Notes under the pieces: generated by a model | What the model was told of the DNA's origin: nothing | Seen by the model: the letters and a program-made list of their open reading frames with translations, nothing else | The model's database searches: none | In this document: piece by piece, positions 62,690-64,000 of the stretch | How the letters are laid out: every line of letters begins with the position of its first letter | Numbering within the stretch: position 1 is the stretch's first letter | Made by a program: the position numbers and the translations under genes | Assembly: GCA_951213105.1 (NCBI GenBank) | Contig: OX578136.1 | Span: 70,720,230-70,784,229 of the forward strand | Origin: Amaurobius ferox | Lineage: Eukaryota > Arthropoda > Arachnida > Araneae > Amaurobiidae | Reading direction: 5' to 3' | DNA: 64,000 bases

Positions 62690-63110
62690 ATATTGTGAAA
62701 TTTAGAAATCACATGCAGGAAACATAAAGAGTAAATATCTAGGTTTTCAAATGTTATATTCAACCACATTCTTTAAGAAACATTATGTCCATTACATAGG
62801 GCAATGGGATATGATAGCAATTCCAACTCTGAAACCATGAATGATATCCGAATTCTCCCTTTTGACCCAAATGATTTCGCTCCCACTAGAATGGCAGTTT
62901 TCAACAAAATGTTTATGAGCCTGCACACCCTTTTATTGCATCAATGGTAGTTTTTCTTTAGTTATTCCTTCACTGATATGTGGCATACATAGCACATTTT
63001 TTTTCAAAATAAATAAAGATATAGATGTGTTCATTCAAGTAAAGGCAGTGTGCAATTAAATTATGTGTACTAATCACATTTACTAATTATCCTATAATCA
63101 AGTTGCAGAA
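62690..63110 (-). repeat. Dispersed repeat R7, copy 2
   Basis: Diverged copy of 50440-50870. The minus-strand peptide similarity (KHFVENC...IWVKREN) persists over about 25 residues, then the frame is interrupted. Confidence 0.5.
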
Positions 63111-63184
63111 ATAGTAAAAGAAGGAGAAGCATAGTTTTGCAAATAAATAAATATTATAATTGTCTAACATATTTGTGTCTTTCT

Positions 63185-63965
63185 AGACCCTCCAGAATAC
63201 CCTCGGTGGCAATGAGGCCGAATCTTTGCAAACTTATAGCGGAAACCGTGAGGCAAAACCTAACTGAGTCGGGTTTTCGATTTAATCATTTCCAAGGGAA
63301 GAGAAAACGGGGGATTTTCGAAAACTCCTTGCAAACTCTCCATAAGCTCCCAGGTCACATGATAAGGACGAATATATGCTCATTTACAATATGGACCACG
63401 GAACAACATTTAATGGGGCCACATTTTCTATTTTTCCTCTGAGGGCAGGCAAATTAGGAGTCGAAAGGTCTTTCCAGGTCATCCAGAAGTCTTTTGATGA
63501 CCCGGAAAACTGAAAGTTTGCACTTTTATAGTATTAACCGAGGAACAGCATCTAACAGAGCCGAATTACTGATTTTTCCTTCAAGTTCGATAAAATAGTA
63601 GAGGATTGAGACGTTTTACAGAATACACAGAAGCCCCTTTTGACCCAGAAGATGGTATCTTTTATTCCTATAGTACCTACCCAACGACATAACTTAACGG
63701 AGTCGGGATTTCGATTTTGCCCTCGGAAACTAATAAAATGATAGGTTTTCGAAAAGTTTTGCCAGACTCGCCAGAAGCTAGTAGGCAGAATCTATGTACA
63801 GTTATAGTATCAACCAAGGGACATAACCGAGTTTAGTCGAATTTTCGATTTCTTCCCTCGGGTGTGAAGAAAAATCGGTGTCGAAAAGTTTTACATATCC
63901 TCTTAAAGCCTTCCCGTGACCTAGAAAGTAGACATTTTGACATACAGTATCGACCAACAGGGCGT
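63185..63965 (+). repeat. Satellite R6, five to six units of ~140-155 bp
   Basis: Units begin with TTTGCACAGTTATAGTATCAA-like text near 63223, 63378, 63518, 63658, 63796 and 63933. They share GGACATAACYTAACGGAGTCGG, TTTTCGATTTTTCCCTCGG and TTTTCGAAAAGTTTTGCCAG-like segments. The 101-codon frame across the first units is incidental. Inverted relatives lie at 46380-46940 and 19740-19870. Confidence 0.85.
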
Positions 63966-64000
63966 AGCCCAGTGTTTAAGGCCCGGGAATTGCATGCGAA
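63963..64000 (+). mobile_element. Possible tRNA-SINE head cut by the window end
   Basis: GTAGCCCAGTGTTTAAGGCC fits an RNA polymerase III A box, and the text departs from the R6 consensus exactly here. The B box would lie beyond the window. Confidence 0.3.

Noticed and set aside
63137..63442. 101-codon frame as a gene
   Set aside because: It runs through tandem satellite units that do not keep the frame open in the next repeats.

Overview
The window is AT-rich (roughly 70% A+T by eye) nuclear DNA from an animal. It shows no operons, ribosome binding sites or dense coding, but has very long (TA)n microsatellites, degraded DNA transposons, tRNA-derived SINEs and many diverged dispersed or tandem repeats. 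The Tc1-like transposase remnants (FERG...AGW...RRIARH type), the mariner remnant and the Penelope-like reverse transcriptases fit an invertebrate, most likely an arthropod; a chelicerate such as a spider is my best guess, held weakly. I found no complete host gene. One short stretch (22240-22340, minus) looks like the terminal exon of an unidentified gene.

Layout. 0-10 kb: a palindromic MITE-like element (445-591), dispersed repeat R1, a Tc1-like element with clear ends and TA duplication (2634-4023, transposase dead), an inverted R3 repeat, then a nested tandem array R2 (7.44-9.86 kb) carrying a tRNA-SINE with an 11-bp target duplication. 10-26 kb: mostly featureless AT-rich DNA with a second R1 copy, a perfect 23-bp-arm hairpin (15188-15239), (TA)n tracts, a 106-bp tandem duplication, the candidate exon, and copies of R3, R4 and R5. 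26-34 kb is the core. A mariner transposon is split at an alanine codon; its N-terminal half (27005-27295) and C-terminal half (29718-30187) are separated by about 2.4 kb that starts and ends in TA repeat and carries a minus-strand reverse transcriptase (RT) ORF. A second minus-strand RT remnant abuts the mariner on its right. After more than 500 bp of (TA)n lies a third RT, on the plus strand and uninterrupted for 366 codons. These RTs have Penelope-like element (PLE) motifs, stop cleanly after the RT domain, and sit in TA microsatellites. That combination matches published descriptions of N-terminal-endonuclease PLEs (Naiad type), which are biased to microsatellites and common in invertebrates.

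34-49 kb: repeats R4, R5, R3 (several copies, one with a 273-bp tandem duplication), a fragment of a GIY-YIG endonuclease of canonical PLE type (37777-37926), a second copy of a block that also lies in the 3' flank of one PLE, a 31-bp tandem array, twin hairpins near 46 kb, and an inverted copy of satellite R6. 49-64 kb: a palindrome-rich CCAATATTGG region, a second tRNA-SINE, repeat R7 (two copies), two further dead Tc1-like elements (one carrying a nested SINE with a 16-bp target duplication), several tandem arrays, (TA)n tracts, and satellite R6 running to the window end.

Nothing here works as a host pathway. The interplay is between mobile elements: a DNA transposon invaded by retroelements, and retroelements tied to microsatellites.
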